Below are positions 38,364 to 46,537 of a stretch of DNA of 64,000 nt, piece after piece. This DNA is from Streptomyces sp. S.PB5. GTDB lineage: Bacteria > Actinomycetota > Actinomycetes > Streptomycetales > Streptomycetaceae. Where the stretch lies: assembly GCF_030403745.1 (NCBI RefSeq), contig NZ_JAQMWP010000014.1, positions 62,001-126,000 on the forward strand, given 5' to 3'. The translations under genes and the position numbers were made by a program. The stretch's first letter is position 1; each line of letters starts with the position of its first letter. The notes below the pieces were generated by a model, which was not told the origin of the DNA, ran no database searches, and saw only the letters and a program-made list of their open reading frames with translations.

Positions 38364-38395
38364 CGATCCCGGCACCGCATGCGGTGCCGGGATCG
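38364..38395. terminator. 32-bp perfect palindrome terminator
   Basis: Perfect self-complementary sequence 38364-38395, 25 nt after the DUF3117 stop and 25 nt before the convergent methyltransferase end; serves both genes. Confidence 0.88.
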
Positions 38396-38419
38396 CTGTT
38401 TGCCGCCTGTCGCCGGTCT

Positions 38420-39052
38420 CTATCGCTTGACCGCGCACAGCAGGCCGTCGCCCACCGGCAGCAGCGACGGCACCAGGTCCTGGCTTTCCCGCACCGCGCG
38501 CAGCAGCTCGCGCAGCCGCAGCACCTCCGTCGGCTGCGGGCCCGAGTCCACCGTCCGGCCGTGGGCGAAGACGCCCTCGAAGACCACGAGACCCCCCGGA
38601 CGCAGCAGGCGCAACGATTCAGCGAGATAGTCCAGGAACTCCAGGCGGTCGCCGTCGCAGAAGACGAGGTCGTAGCCGGCGTCGGCGAGACGGGGCAGGA
38701 CGTCGAGGGCGCGGCCCGGGATGAAACGGGCCCGGTTGCTGGCGAAGCCGGAGGCGCGGAAGGCCTGGCGGGCGAACTGCTGGTGCTCAGGCTCGGGGTC
38801 GACCGTGGTCAGCACGCCGTCCGGCCGCATGCCGTGCAGCAGATGGATCCCGGAGACACCGGTGCCGGTGCCGATCTCGGCGACCGCCTTGGCGTCGACG
38901 GAGGCCGCAAGCAACCGCAGCGCCGCACCCGTGCCGGGCGACACCGAGCGCAGCCCTGCCTCACGGGCCCGGTCCCGGGCCCAGCGCAGCACTTCGTCCT
39001 CGGCGACGTAGGCGTCGGCGAACGCCCAGCTCGTCTGCCGGTTGGCGGTAAT
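38420..39052 (-). CDS. O-methyltransferase (class I SAM-dependent), probable ATT start
   Basis: A 210-residue methyltransferase. The SAM motif I (VAEIGTGTGVSGIHLL), TTVDPEPEH, YDLVFCDGD and RPGGLVVFEG are clear. The nearest normal start (GTG 38992) would omit a segment (TSWAFADAYVAEDE) that aligns with the N-terminus of M. tuberculosis Rv1220c, and no ATG/GTG/TTG exists further upstream in this frame. ATT at 39052, 6 nt after a GGAGAGG-like site, is the best start. It is divergent from the ECF sigma gene, as in mycobacteria. Confidence 0.85.
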   Translation of the reverse strand: MTANRQTSWAFADAYVAEDEVLRWARDRAREAGLRSVSPGTGAALRLLAASVDAKAVAEIGTGTGVSGIHLLHGMRPDGVLTTVDPEPEHQQFARQAFRASGFASNRARFIPGRALDVLPRLADAGYDLVFCDGDRLEFLDYLAESLRLLRPGGLVVFEGVFAHGRTVDSGPQPTEVLRLRELLRAVRESQDLVPSLLPVGDGLLCAVKR

Positions 39053-39105
39053 GACCCTCTCCTGTCCCCGTGGTTGCCTGGGCGTGACTGTATCCGTTGG
39101 GCGCG

Positions 39106-39131
39106 GGAACCCGCAGATGGGACCAGGCGTT
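39106..39131 (+). promoter_or_regulatory. ECF-sigma-type promoter upstream of the ECF sigma gene
   Basis: GGAAC at 39106-39110, a 17-bp spacer, then CGTT at 39128-39131. This matches the GGAAC/CGTT consensus recognised by ECF sigma factors such as M. tuberculosis SigE. It lies 127 nt before the sigma start codon in the direction of transcription, suggesting autoregulation. Confidence 0.6.
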
Positions 39132-39257
39132 TAGAGGGGTGGAGACGCACCCGGGGGGACACAGTTGGATCACGATGACGAGTGGCTGTCGGAGCGCGAG
39201 CTCCACAGATCAAATTCTCGTAAAACCGCTTATCCGGAGCTAACGGGCGAGGTGGCT

Positions 39258-40028
39258 ATGGTAGGGACTCCACTGGACACCACCAGAGCCGACAGGGGAG
39301 GTGCGGCCGCGCCTGTGGATCGGGGAGGAGTGCTCCGGCGCTTCCTCGGATCGGCGGGTAGGCCGAAATCCGTGAACGACACCGCTGCTGACCACAGCCA
39401 CGACGCGTACGCCCAGACCGCGACCTTCTCCACCGACGCGGACGGGCAGGCGTGGACTCCTCCGACGTGGGAGGAGATCGTCAGCACGCACAGCGGCCGC
39501 GTCTACCGGCTCGCCTACCGCCTGACGGGCAACCAGCACGACGCCGAGGACCTCACGCAGGAGGTCTTCGTCCGCGTCTTCCGCTCGCTGTCGACCTACA
39601 CGCCCGGCACCTTCGAGGGCTGGCTGCACCGCATCACCACCAACCTGTTCCTGGACATGGTCCGGCGCAAGCAGCGCATCCGCTTCGACGCCCTCGGCGA
39701 GGACGCGGCCGAGCGCCTGCCCAGCCGAGAGCCGTCCCCGCAGCAGGTCTTCAACGACGCGCACTTCGACGCCGACGTCCAGCAGGCCCTCGACACCCTC
39801 GCGCCCGAGTTCCGCGCCGCGGTCGTCCTGTGCGACATCGAAGGGCTGTCGTACGAGGAGATCGCCGCGACACTCGGCGTCAAGCTCGGCACGGTCCGGT
39901 CCCGTATCCACCGCGGCCGCTCCCAGCTGCGCAAGGCCCTCGCGCACCGCTCACCGGAGGCCCGGAAGGAGCGCCGCTCCTTCGTGCCCCGCGTCGCCGC
40001 TCTGGGGGGAGGGGGCGCGACCGCGTGA
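39258..40028 (+). CDS. ECF RNA polymerase sigma factor (SigE-Mtb type)
   Basis: A 256-residue ECF sigma factor. A 90-residue N-terminal extension precedes region 2 ([29 protein letters not shown], with [10 protein letters not shown] in 2.4). A variable linker leads to region 4 ([29 protein letters not shown]). The neighbours (anti-sigma, HtrA, TatB, divergent methyltransferase) match M. tuberculosis sigE (Rv1221), indicating a cell-envelope-stress sigma factor. It is not the same locus as the S. coelicolor gene named sigE. ATG 39258 has GAGGTGG upstream; a longer form starting at 39165 is possible. The stop overlaps the anti-sigma start (GTGA). Confidence 0.93.
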   Translation: MVGTPLDTTRADRGGAAAPVDRGGVLRRFLGSAGRPKSVNDTAADHSHDAYAQTATFSTDADGQAWTPPTWEEIVSTHSGRVYRLAYRLTGNQHDAEDLTQEVFVRVFRSLSTYTPGTFEGWLHRITTNLFLDMVRRKQRIRFDALGEDAAERLPSREPSPQQVFNDAHFDADVQQALDTLAPEFRAAVVLCDIEGLSYEEIAATLGVKLGTVRSRIHRGRSQLRKALAHRSPEARKERRSFVPRVAALGGGGATA

Positions 40029-40963
40029 GTGGATCACGACCCAACCCCGCCGAAGGGCGATTCGCGGAGCAGCACCTGGGAGACCGACTCGCCGCGCTGG
40101 TCGACGGCGAGCTCGGTCATGAGACGCGCGAGCGCGTCCTCGCTCACCTTGCCACCTGCGCCAAGTGCAAGGCCGAGGCCGACGCCCAGCGCCGACTGAA
40201 GAACGTCTTCGCGGAGGCGGCCCCGCCGCCCCCCTCGGAGAGCTTCCTGGCCCGCCTCCAGGGGCTTCCCGCGGGGGGTGACACGGACGGCGGCTCGCCG
40301 TTCGGGGGAGGACTCGGTGACGGTTTCGCGGGAAGACCCGCCACCACCGGAGTCTTCGGCGTGAAGCGCCCCGAGCCCTTCGAGTTCGACTACGTCCCCG
40401 CCCGCTCGCACACCTCCGCCCTCACCCCCTCGGGCGGCGGCTTCCGGATCCATGACGTCAGCCGGCACGAGCCCGAGCGATCCGCGTCGCGCGGTATGCG
40501 GTTCGCGTTCGTCGTGGGCGGCGCGGTGTCGCTGGCCGCGATCGCGCTGGGCGGTGTCACCACGGGTGCGCCGACCGACGCCGACGCGCGGGGCGGTTCG
40601 GGCGGCAGCAATGTGACCCCGGCGCGCACCCAGGCCGGCACGGGTGCGGCGACACCCGACAGCCAGCGCCGCCGTGCGGTGGGCCCCCTGTTCGCCGAGG
40701 ACGAGTCCCGGCTCGCGGCCTCCCCGGCCGCCCCGACCGAGGTGTCGGCACCGCTGGTGCCCGGGACACAGGTCCACGACGCCACGCTGACCACACCGGT
40801 GGTGGCCGGTGCGGCCGCGATGTCCCCGCTGATACGTCCGCTCAGCTCGACCGCGCCGCTCACGCTGACCTCCTGGGCCACGGCCCCGGACCTCACCCCG
40901 CCCAGCCTCCTTGCCGCACCCGTCCCCGACGCGACCCCTTCCCCCACCGGCACCACCCGCTGA
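40025..40963 (+). CDS. Zinc-binding transmembrane anti-sigma factor
   Basis: A 312-residue protein. The N-terminus holds a ZAS domain with H-x3-C-x2-C (His41, Cys45, Cys48) and the upstream His17 region ([14 protein letters not shown]) that binds ECF sigma factors. An acidic/Gly linker follows, then one membrane helix near residues 158-178 and about 130 residues of Ala/Pro/Thr-rich external tail. It is the counterpart of M. tuberculosis RseA (Rv1222), though that protein has no such long tail as far as I recall. Overlap with the sigma gene keeps the two proteins in balance. The downstream HtrA may cleave it in signalling (inference). Confidence 0.92.
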   Translation: MSGSRPNPAEGRFAEQHLGDRLAALVDGELGHETRERVLAHLATCAKCKAEADAQRRLKNVFAEAAPPPPSESFLARLQGLPAGGDTDGGSPFGGGLGDGFAGRPATTGVFGVKRPEPFEFDYVPARSHTSALTPSGGGFRIHDVSRHEPERSASRGMRFAFVVGGAVSLAAIALGGVTTGAPTDADARGGSGGSNVTPARTQAGTGAATPDSQRRRAVGPLFAEDESRLAASPAAPTEVSAPLVPGTQVHDATLTTPVVAGAAAMSPLIRPLSSTAPLTLTSWATAPDLTPPSLLAAPVPDATPSPTGTTR

Positions 40964-41119
40964 CCGGGCCTCTGCGCGTCTGTCGCCGAACCTGGTTGAA
41001 TCCAGTCAGAGCCGTACCCGTGCCTGTCCGGCAGATCAGGCCGTGGTTGCAGCAACGTGCCTGACAGGTACAGCTGAGCGGGGCCGACGTGCCGGCCAGG
41101 CCCCGGCTGTGGGGAGAGC

Positions 41120-43159
41120 ATGGACGAGGGGAAGCCCACGAAGGCGAAGTGGTGGAACCGCCCGCGCCCGCAAGGCCCTGCGGGGCCGGAAGCGGGAGCG
41201 GAGCCCGTGGTGACGCCCGGCGGGGGTGCGGTGTCCGTGCCCGGGACGGTGCCGGGCGACGGCACTCGGGGCGCGGTGGGAGACGCGGCCGCCGATGATG
41301 GCGGTGACTTCGAGCTGAGGCGGCCTCAGGACGTTGCGGATGTGACCGGCGTGACCGGCGCGGCCGGAGTCACCGAGCCGGCGGACGCCGGGGGCGATTT
41401 CGAGCTGAGGGCGCCGCAGGACGTGGCCGGCGTGGCAGCGGCCGACGAGGCAGCCACGCCCGAGGACCGGGCTCCCGGCGACTCCCACGGCGACTCCCAC
41501 GGTGACACCGACCCTGCCCGCGACCCCGCCGGCGACACCGCCCCCTCCGACAGCGGCAGCGGCAGCGACGGCGACTTCGAGCTGAGTCTGCCGCTCGCCC
41601 GGCCCGCCCCGGACACCGAGGACGCCACGACGGTTCTGCCCGCCGCCCCGTCCACCGAGGAGCGCCCCCGGCCCCTGCACGACCCCGACCCGTACAGCAC
41701 CCCGCCGTACGGCGAGCCCGGTCCCTGGGCCCCGGCCCCGCCGGTCCAGCACCCGGCGACCACCCCGGCCCACGGCACGCCGACCCACGGCACCCCGGCA
41801 CCGGCGCCGACTTCGGCGCCCGGCGCCCCCCTGCCCACCCCGCCGTACGGCAGCCACGGTCCGGCACCGATCCCGCCCTCCGGCCCGGGCACCCCCGCCC
41901 CCGCCGCACCCCCCTACGCGGACGCGCCCCCGCCCACCGCCAACCCATGGCGGAACTACGACCCCTGGGCCCCCGTCCCCATCCCCTCCACCCCCTCCAC
42001 GCCCCTCCAGCAGAACGGCGCCGCCGTCCTCACCGAGGGCGGACGCCGTAAGCGGGCCAGGAAGCTGCTCGTCATCGGTGCCGTCGTGCTCGCGCTCGTC
42101 TCCGGGGGCGTCGGTGGAGCCGTAGGGGCGTATCTGGAGCGCAACGGCGGGGTGGGGGACGTGGAGCTGCCGCAGGCCGGGGCCGAGCCCGCTGGGCGGG
42201 CGCCGGACAGCGTGGCGGGGATCGCGGCCCGCGCCCTGCCCAGTGTCGTCACGCTCCATGTGACCGGCGCCGAGGAGCAGGGCACCGGGACCGGGTTCGT
42301 GCTCGACGACCGGGGGCACATCCTCACCAACAATCACGTCGTCGAGCCCGCGGGGGCCGACGGGGACATATCCATCACCTTCCACAGCGGCGACACCGCC
42401 AAGGCCACCGTCGTCGGACGGGACAGCGGATACGACCTCGCCGTCGTCAAGGTCACCGGTGTCAGCGGCCTGGAGCCCATGACCCTCGGCAACTCCGACA
42501 GCGTCCAGGTCGGTGACCCGGTCGTCGCGATCGGCGCCCCGTACGACCTGGAGGGCACCGTCACCTCCGGGATCATCAGCGCCAAGGAGCGGCCCATCAC
42601 GGCGGGCGGTGAGAGCGGGGACGGGAGCGACGTGTCGTACGTCGACGCGCTCCAGACCGACGCGCCCATCAACCCCGGCAACTCCGGCGGGCCGCTGCTC
42701 GACTCCAAGGGCCGGGTCATCGGCATCAACTCCGCCATCCGCTCCGCCGACAGCGGCTCCGACGAGAGCGGCGGGCAGTCCGGCTCCATCGGGCTCGGTT
42801 TCGCCATCCCCATCAACCAGGGCAAGCGCGTCGCGGAGGAGCTGATCAACACCGGCCGGGCGACCCACCCGGTCATCGGCATCACCCTCGACATGGACTA
42901 CACCGGCGACGGCGCCCGCGTCGGCGCCAAGGGCAACGACGGCGGTCCCGCGGTCAGCGCGGGCGGCCCCGGTGACAAGGCCGGGATCAAGGCGGGTGAC
43001 GTCATCACCGAGGTCGACGGCCAGCGCGTCCACTCCGGCGACGAACTGATCGTCAAGACCCGCGCCCACCGCCCCGGCGACCGGCTGGAGCTCACCGTGG
43101 AGCGCGGCGGCGACGAGCTGACGATCTCCCTGGTCCTCGGGTCCTCGGACGGCGACTGA
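41120..43159 (+). CDS. htrA: HtrA/DegP-like membrane serine protease with PDZ domain
   Basis: A 679-residue protease. Residues 1-310 are a cytoplasmic disordered Pro/Gly/Ala-rich region with three DFEL-containing repeats (near 61, 91 and 150). A membrane helix lies at about 313-335. The trypsin-like S1C domain has the triad His406 (TNNHVV), Asp439 (YDLAVVKV) and Ser522 (NPGNSGGPL), and a PDZ domain spans 580-675 (PGDKAGIKAGDVITEVDG). It acts outside the membrane in quality control and possibly anti-sigma processing; it is the M. tuberculosis Rv1223 equivalent. The ATG follows GGGGAGAG. Confidence 0.94.
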   Translation: MDEGKPTKAKWWNRPRPQGPAGPEAGAEPVVTPGGGAVSVPGTVPGDGTRGAVGDAAADDGGDFELRRPQDVADVTGVTGAAGVTEPADAGGDFELRAPQDVAGVAAADEAATPEDRAPGDSHGDSHGDTDPARDPAGDTAPSDSGSGSDGDFELSLPLARPAPDTEDATTVLPAAPSTEERPRPLHDPDPYSTPPYGEPGPWAPAPPVQHPATTPAHGTPTHGTPAPAPTSAPGAPLPTPPYGSHGPAPIPPSGPGTPAPAAPPYADAPPPTANPWRNYDPWAPVPIPSTPSTPLQQNGAAVLTEGGRRKRARKLLVIGAVVLALVSGGVGGAVGAYLERNGGVGDVELPQAGAEPAGRAPDSVAGIAARALPSVVTLHVTGAEEQGTGTGFVLDDRGHILTNNHVVEPAGADGDISITFHSGDTAKATVVGRDSGYDLAVVKVTGVSGLEPMTLGNSDSVQVGDPVVAIGAPYDLEGTVTSGIISAKERPITAGGESGDGSDVSYVDALQTDAPINPGNSGGPLLDSKGRVIGINSAIRSADSGSDESGGQSGSIGLGFAIPINQGKRVAEELINTGRATHPVIGITLDMDYTGDGARVGAKGNDGGPAVSAGGPGDKAGIKAGDVITEVDGQRVHSGDELIVKTRAHRPGDRLELTVERGGDELTISLVLGSSDGD

Positions 43160-43363
43160 GCGGACGGACAGCGGCGGACCGATGGACGACCGATTGCGAC
43201 CGATTGACAGAAACCTCATAGGCGTGCCCGCGAACCCCGCCTTACAAGGCAAACAACCCCCAAAACCGCTCATGCCCGCCCACTCGGAGGGCTCGCGACA
43301 GTACCGGTCGTACCGGATCGCCGGGTACCGTGGACCCGGCCCGGACATGGCAAGGAGCTTCAG

Positions 43364-43801
43364 GTGTTCAATGACATAGGACCGCTCGAGCTGGTGACGC
43401 TCGTTGTCCTCGCCGTGCTCGTCTTCGGTCCGGACAAGCTCCCGAAGGTCATCCAGGACGTCATGCGGACGGTCCGGAAGATCCGTGAGTTCTCGGAGAG
43501 CGCCAAGCAGGACATCCGGCAGGAACTCGGCCCCGAGTTCAAGGACTTCGAGTTCGAGGACCTGAACCCCAAGACGTTCATCCGCAAGCAGCTGGACAAC
43601 GACGAGCTGGGGCTCAAGGAGATCCGCAACGGCTTCGACATCAAGAAGGAGATGGCCGAGGTCACGGACGCGGTCCACGGCCGCGACTCGGATTCCTCCT
43701 CCTCGCCCTCCGCCGGTTCCTCCGGTGGCCGGATCGACATGACCAAGAAGCCCGAGGACGGCAAGGACGACCGCCCGATCTTCGACGCGGACGCCACCTG
43801 A
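43364..43801 (+). CDS. tatB: Sec-independent protein translocase subunit TatB
   Basis: A 145-residue Tat component. It begins MFNDIGPLELVTLVVLAVLVFGPDKLPKV, the TatB membrane helix and hinge (Glu at position 9, FGP hinge). An amphipathic helix (VIQDVMRTVRKIREFSESAKQDI) and an acidic coil follow, then a flexible Ser/Asp tail. The length and Glu make it TatB, not TatA. It forms the twin-arginine substrate receptor with TatC, encoded elsewhere. The GTG has AAGGAG upstream. The 204-bp gap after htrA contains only small repeats (GACCGAT units) and a minor hairpin at 43239-43250. Confidence 0.94.
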   Translation: MFNDIGPLELVTLVVLAVLVFGPDKLPKVIQDVMRTVRKIREFSESAKQDIRQELGPEFKDFEFEDLNPKTFIRKQLDNDELGLKEIRNGFDIKKEMAEVTDAVHGRDSDSSSSPSAGSSGGRIDMTKKPEDGKDDRPIFDADAT

Positions 43802-43853
43802 CCGTCCTACGTGACGCGTTTCATACGCCACCCGAGCCCGGTACGGCCTGAAC

Positions 43854-43884
43854 CCGCCCGTCGCGCGACCCACGCGACGGGCGG
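43854..43884 (+). terminator. Terminator after tatB
   Basis: A perfect 12-bp stem (43854-43865 with 43873-43884), 7-nt loop, followed by a short T run. Confidence 0.85.
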
Positions 43885-44003
43885 TTTCCGTGCTGGTCCC
43901 AGTGGGGTGGCTATGCTGCCGAGTTGTTGTGCGGACCGGACGAGTCGCCCGAAGGGGGGCGGGCCGTTCCCGTCCGACGAGGAACGAGGAGGCGTCCGGG
44001 CAC

Positions 44004-44660
44004 ATGGAGACGACGAGTCAGGCGGTCGCGCAGGCGCCGGCCGCGGAGGGCGGACAACAGGTCCCCTCCGCGCGGCGCACGGTCGACGGCTACCTGCTGG
44101 CGCCCTTCCCGTGGTACGGCCTCGACGAGGCCTTCACGGGTCCGCGCTGGCTGATGCAGGTCGGGACGGCGGCCGACGGTGCCGTCGAGCACGGTTCGAT
44201 CGGGCACGGCGACGAGCCCTCCGTCCGTAACGAGGCATCCGAGGACAAGGAGAAGTTCGCGGTGGTGGTGACCGTCGCGGCGAAGTCGTCCCGGCGGAGC
44301 GCCGACGGCACGGGCCTCCTTGAGGCGACCTCGGTCTCCTCGGCGGCCTGGCTCGCGGGCGTGGGCCTGCTGTCCTTCACCTGGCCCGGCTCGATGGACC
44401 ACACCCTGCGCGACGACTGGCTGGACCAGCAGACCGAGACCGCGTGGGCGCTGGCCGACGACCTCGACGGCCCCGACTGGTCGACCCTCTCGCTCCCCGT
44501 GGACGGCGTCCCGACGTCCTTCCACTACCGCGAGTCCGAGTTCGGCTGGGTCCTCGCGGGGTCCACGCCGGAGGGCGTGCACGTGGGCGCGTACGGCAGA
44601 GGCATGAGCGCGTACGGGCTCGGCTTCGCCATGATCAAGGACATCTCGGCCTACGAGTAG
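44004..44660 (+). CDS. Conserved actinobacterial protein of unknown function
   Basis: A 218-residue soluble protein. It begins with an acidic/Ala-rich 25 residues, then a region VDGYLLAPFPWYGLDEAFTGPRWLMQVG and ends HVGAYGRGMSAYGLGFAMIKDISAYE. Several conserved Trp residues and an Arg/Ser-rich loop (SSRRSADG) are visible. No known domain is recognised. The ATG 44004 has GAGGAGG 10-13 nt upstream. It lies alone between tatB and mrp with terminators on both sides. Confidence 0.75.
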   Translation: METTSQAVAQAPAAEGGQQVPSARRTVDGYLLAPFPWYGLDEAFTGPRWLMQVGTAADGAVEHGSIGHGDEPSVRNEASEDKEKFAVVVTVAAKSSRRSADGTGLLEATSVSSAAWLAGVGLLSFTWPGSMDHTLRDDWLDQQTETAWALADDLDGPDWSTLSLPVDGVPTSFHYRESEFGWVLAGSTPEGVHVGAYGRGMSAYGLGFAMIKDISAYE

Positions 44661-44672
44661 CCGCTGCTACGA

Positions 44673-44711
44673 CGACGGGGGCGCCGACTCGTGAAGTCGG
44701 CGCCCCCGTCG
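44673..44711. terminator. Bidirectional terminator before mrp
   Basis: A perfect 17-bp stem (44673-44689 with 44695-44711) and 5-nt loop between convergent genes. Confidence 0.9.
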
Positions 44712-44739
44712 GCGTAGAAGAAGATCCGTAGCAGAAGAT

Positions 44740-45873
44740 CTAGAACTTGTTCCTCGGGGTGATCCCCAGGGACAGTCCCGCGAGGCCGCGCTGGCGTCCG
44801 CCGAGCTTGCCCGCGATCGCGCGCAGGGCCGCGCCCGCCGGGGAGTCCGGGTCGCTCAGGACGACCGGCCTGCCGTCGTCGCCGCCCTGGCGGAGGCGGA
44901 CGTCGATCGGGATGGAGCCGAGGACCGGGACGGTCGCGCCGGTCGTCTTGGTGAGGCCGTCGGCGACCGTCTGGCCGCCGCCCGTGCCGAAGACGTCGAC
45001 CATCTCGTCGCAGTGCGGGCAGGGCAGCCCGGACATGTTCTCGACCACGCCGACGATCTTCTGGTGGGTTTGGACGGCGATGGCGCCCGCCCGCTCGGCC
45101 ACCTCGGCGGCCGCCTGCTGCGGGGTCGTGACGACGAGGATCTCGGCGTTCGGGACCAGCTGGGCCACCGAGATCGCGATGTCACCCGTGCCCGGCGGAA
45201 GGTCGAGGAGGAGGACGTCCAGGTCACCCCAGTACACGTCCGCCAGGAATTGCTGGAGCGCGCGGTGGAGCATCGGGCCGCGCCACACCACCGGGGCGTT
45301 GCCCGGCGTGAACATGCCGATGGAGATGACCTTCACGCCGTTCGCGGACGGCGGCATGATCATGTTCTCGACCTGGGTGGGACGGCCGTCGGCGCCCAGC
45401 ATGCGGGGCACGGAGTGGCCGTAGATGTCGGCGTCCACGACGCCCACCTTCAGGCCGTCCGCGGCGAGTGCGGCCGCCAGGTTCACCGTCACCGAGGACT
45501 TGCCGACGCCGCCCTTGCCGGAGGCGACCGCGTACACGCGCGTGAGCGAGCCGGGCTTGGCGAAGGGGACCTCGCGCTCGGTCTGGCCGCCGCGCAGGGC
45601 CGTCGCCAGCTCCTTGCGCTGCTCGTCGCTCATCACGTCGAGCGTGACGTCGACGCGGGTGACGCCCTCGACGGCCGCGACCGCGTCCGTCACGCGTTGG
45701 GTGATCGTCTCGCGCATCGGGCAGCCGGAGACCGTCAGATAGACGGTGACCGCGACCGCTCCGTCCGCGCCGATGTCCACCGACTTGACCATCCCCAGCT
45801 CGGTGATGGGCCGGTTGATCTCGGGGTCGTTCACCGTCGCCAGTGCCTCGCGCACCGCGTCTTCGCTAGCCAT
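44740..45873 (-). CDS. mrp: Mrp/ApbC family iron-sulfur carrier ATPase
   Basis: A 377-residue protein. An N-terminal MIP18/DUF59 domain (DPEINRPITELGMVKSV; Cys in VSGCPMRE) is joined to a ParA-like P-loop ATPase (SGKGGVGKS, residues 118-126; DLPPGTGD) with the CPHC motif (MSGLPCPHCDEM) that binds a bridging Fe-S cluster. It assembles or carries Fe-S clusters in the cytoplasm. It matches M. tuberculosis Rv1229c in kind and position. Start ATG 45873. Confidence 0.94.
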   Translation of the reverse strand: MASEDAVREALATVNDPEINRPITELGMVKSVDIGADGAVAVTVYLTVSGCPMRETITQRVTDAVAAVEGVTRVDVTLDVMSDEQRKELATALRGGQTEREVPFAKPGSLTRVYAVASGKGGVGKSSVTVNLAAALAADGLKVGVVDADIYGHSVPRMLGADGRPTQVENMIMPPSANGVKVISIGMFTPGNAPVVWRGPMLHRALQQFLADVYWGDLDVLLLDLPPGTGDIAISVAQLVPNAEILVVTTPQQAAAEVAERAGAIAVQTHQKIVGVVENMSGLPCPHCDEMVDVFGTGGGQTVADGLTKTTGATVPVLGSIPIDVRLRQGGDDGRPVVLSDPDSPAGAALRAIAGKLGGRQRGLAGLSLGITPRNKF

Positions 45874-45916
45874 AAGGACGATGGTACGGCCCGGTAGCGT
45901 GCCCCCGGGATGCCCG

Positions 45917-46537
45917 TCACCGGTCTTCTACGTCACGTCCGGGCGACCGTTCTGCCGGGAATACGCCGTGGCTGTTCCCGTGGCTGTTCCCGTGCCCGCT
46001 TGCATGGCCGCTCGCCTGGCCGTCCTGACGCTCCTCCAGCTCCTTCACCAGGTCCTGCAGCTCGGAGCGGATCCAGTCCCGGGTCGCGACCTCGCCGAGG
46101 CCGATCCGCAGGGCGGCGATCTCCCGGGTCAGATACTCGGTGTCCGCGATCGACCGCTCGTTCTGCCTGCGGTCCTGTTCGAGGTTGACCTTGTCCCGGT
46201 CGTCCTGCCGGTTCTGCGCGAGCAGGATGAGCGGCGCCGCGTAGGAGGCCTGCAGCGACAGCATCAGGGTCAGGAAGATGAACGGGTAGTTGTCGAACCG
46301 CAGATCGCCCGGCGCGAAGACGTTCCACAGCACCCACGCGATGATGACGACCGTCATCCAGACGATGAACCGCCCGGTGCCGAGGAACCGCGCGATCCGC
46401 TCCGACAGCCGTCCGAAGGCCTCCGGGTCCCACTCGGGCAGCAGCCGCCGCCGGGGCGGGCGCGGCTGGTCGAGCCGGGCACGCGCGCGTGTGGCGGCGG
46501 TCGCCCCGGCCGGGGTCCGCTCGCGCTCAGGAGCCAT
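45917..46537 (-). CDS. DUF1003 family membrane protein
   Basis: A 206-residue protein. A basic N-terminal 50 residues precede two helices (FIVWMTVVIIAWVLWNVF and YPFIFLTLMLSLQASYAAPLILLAQ) and a cytoplasmic coiled coil (NRQDDRDKVNLEQDRRQNERS...), the DUF1003 signature. The tail has His/Gly/Ser repeats (GHASGHGNSHGNSHG) that may bind metal. Its start overlaps the end of the MgtE_N/CBS gene by 11 nt. Linkage to magnesium genes suggests, but does not prove, a role in divalent-cation homeostasis. Confidence 0.88.
   Translation of the reverse strand: MAPERERTPAGATAATRARARLDQPRPPRRRLLPEWDPEAFGRLSERIARFLGTGRFIVWMTVVIIAWVLWNVFAPGDLRFDNYPFIFLTLMLSLQASYAAPLILLAQNRQDDRDKVNLEQDRRQNERSIADTEYLTREIAALRIGLGEVATRDWIRSELQDLVKELEERQDGQASGHASGHGNSHGNSHGVFPAERSPGRDVEDR

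Noticed and set aside
38990-38992. GTG 38992 as start of the O-methyltransferase
   Set aside because: It would remove a conserved N-terminal segment present in the mycobacterial homologue.
41036-44005. 989-codon open frame on the minus strand across htrA and tatB
   Set aside because: It runs antisense to two genes with clear catalytic and membrane motifs; composition is typical of antisense shadows.
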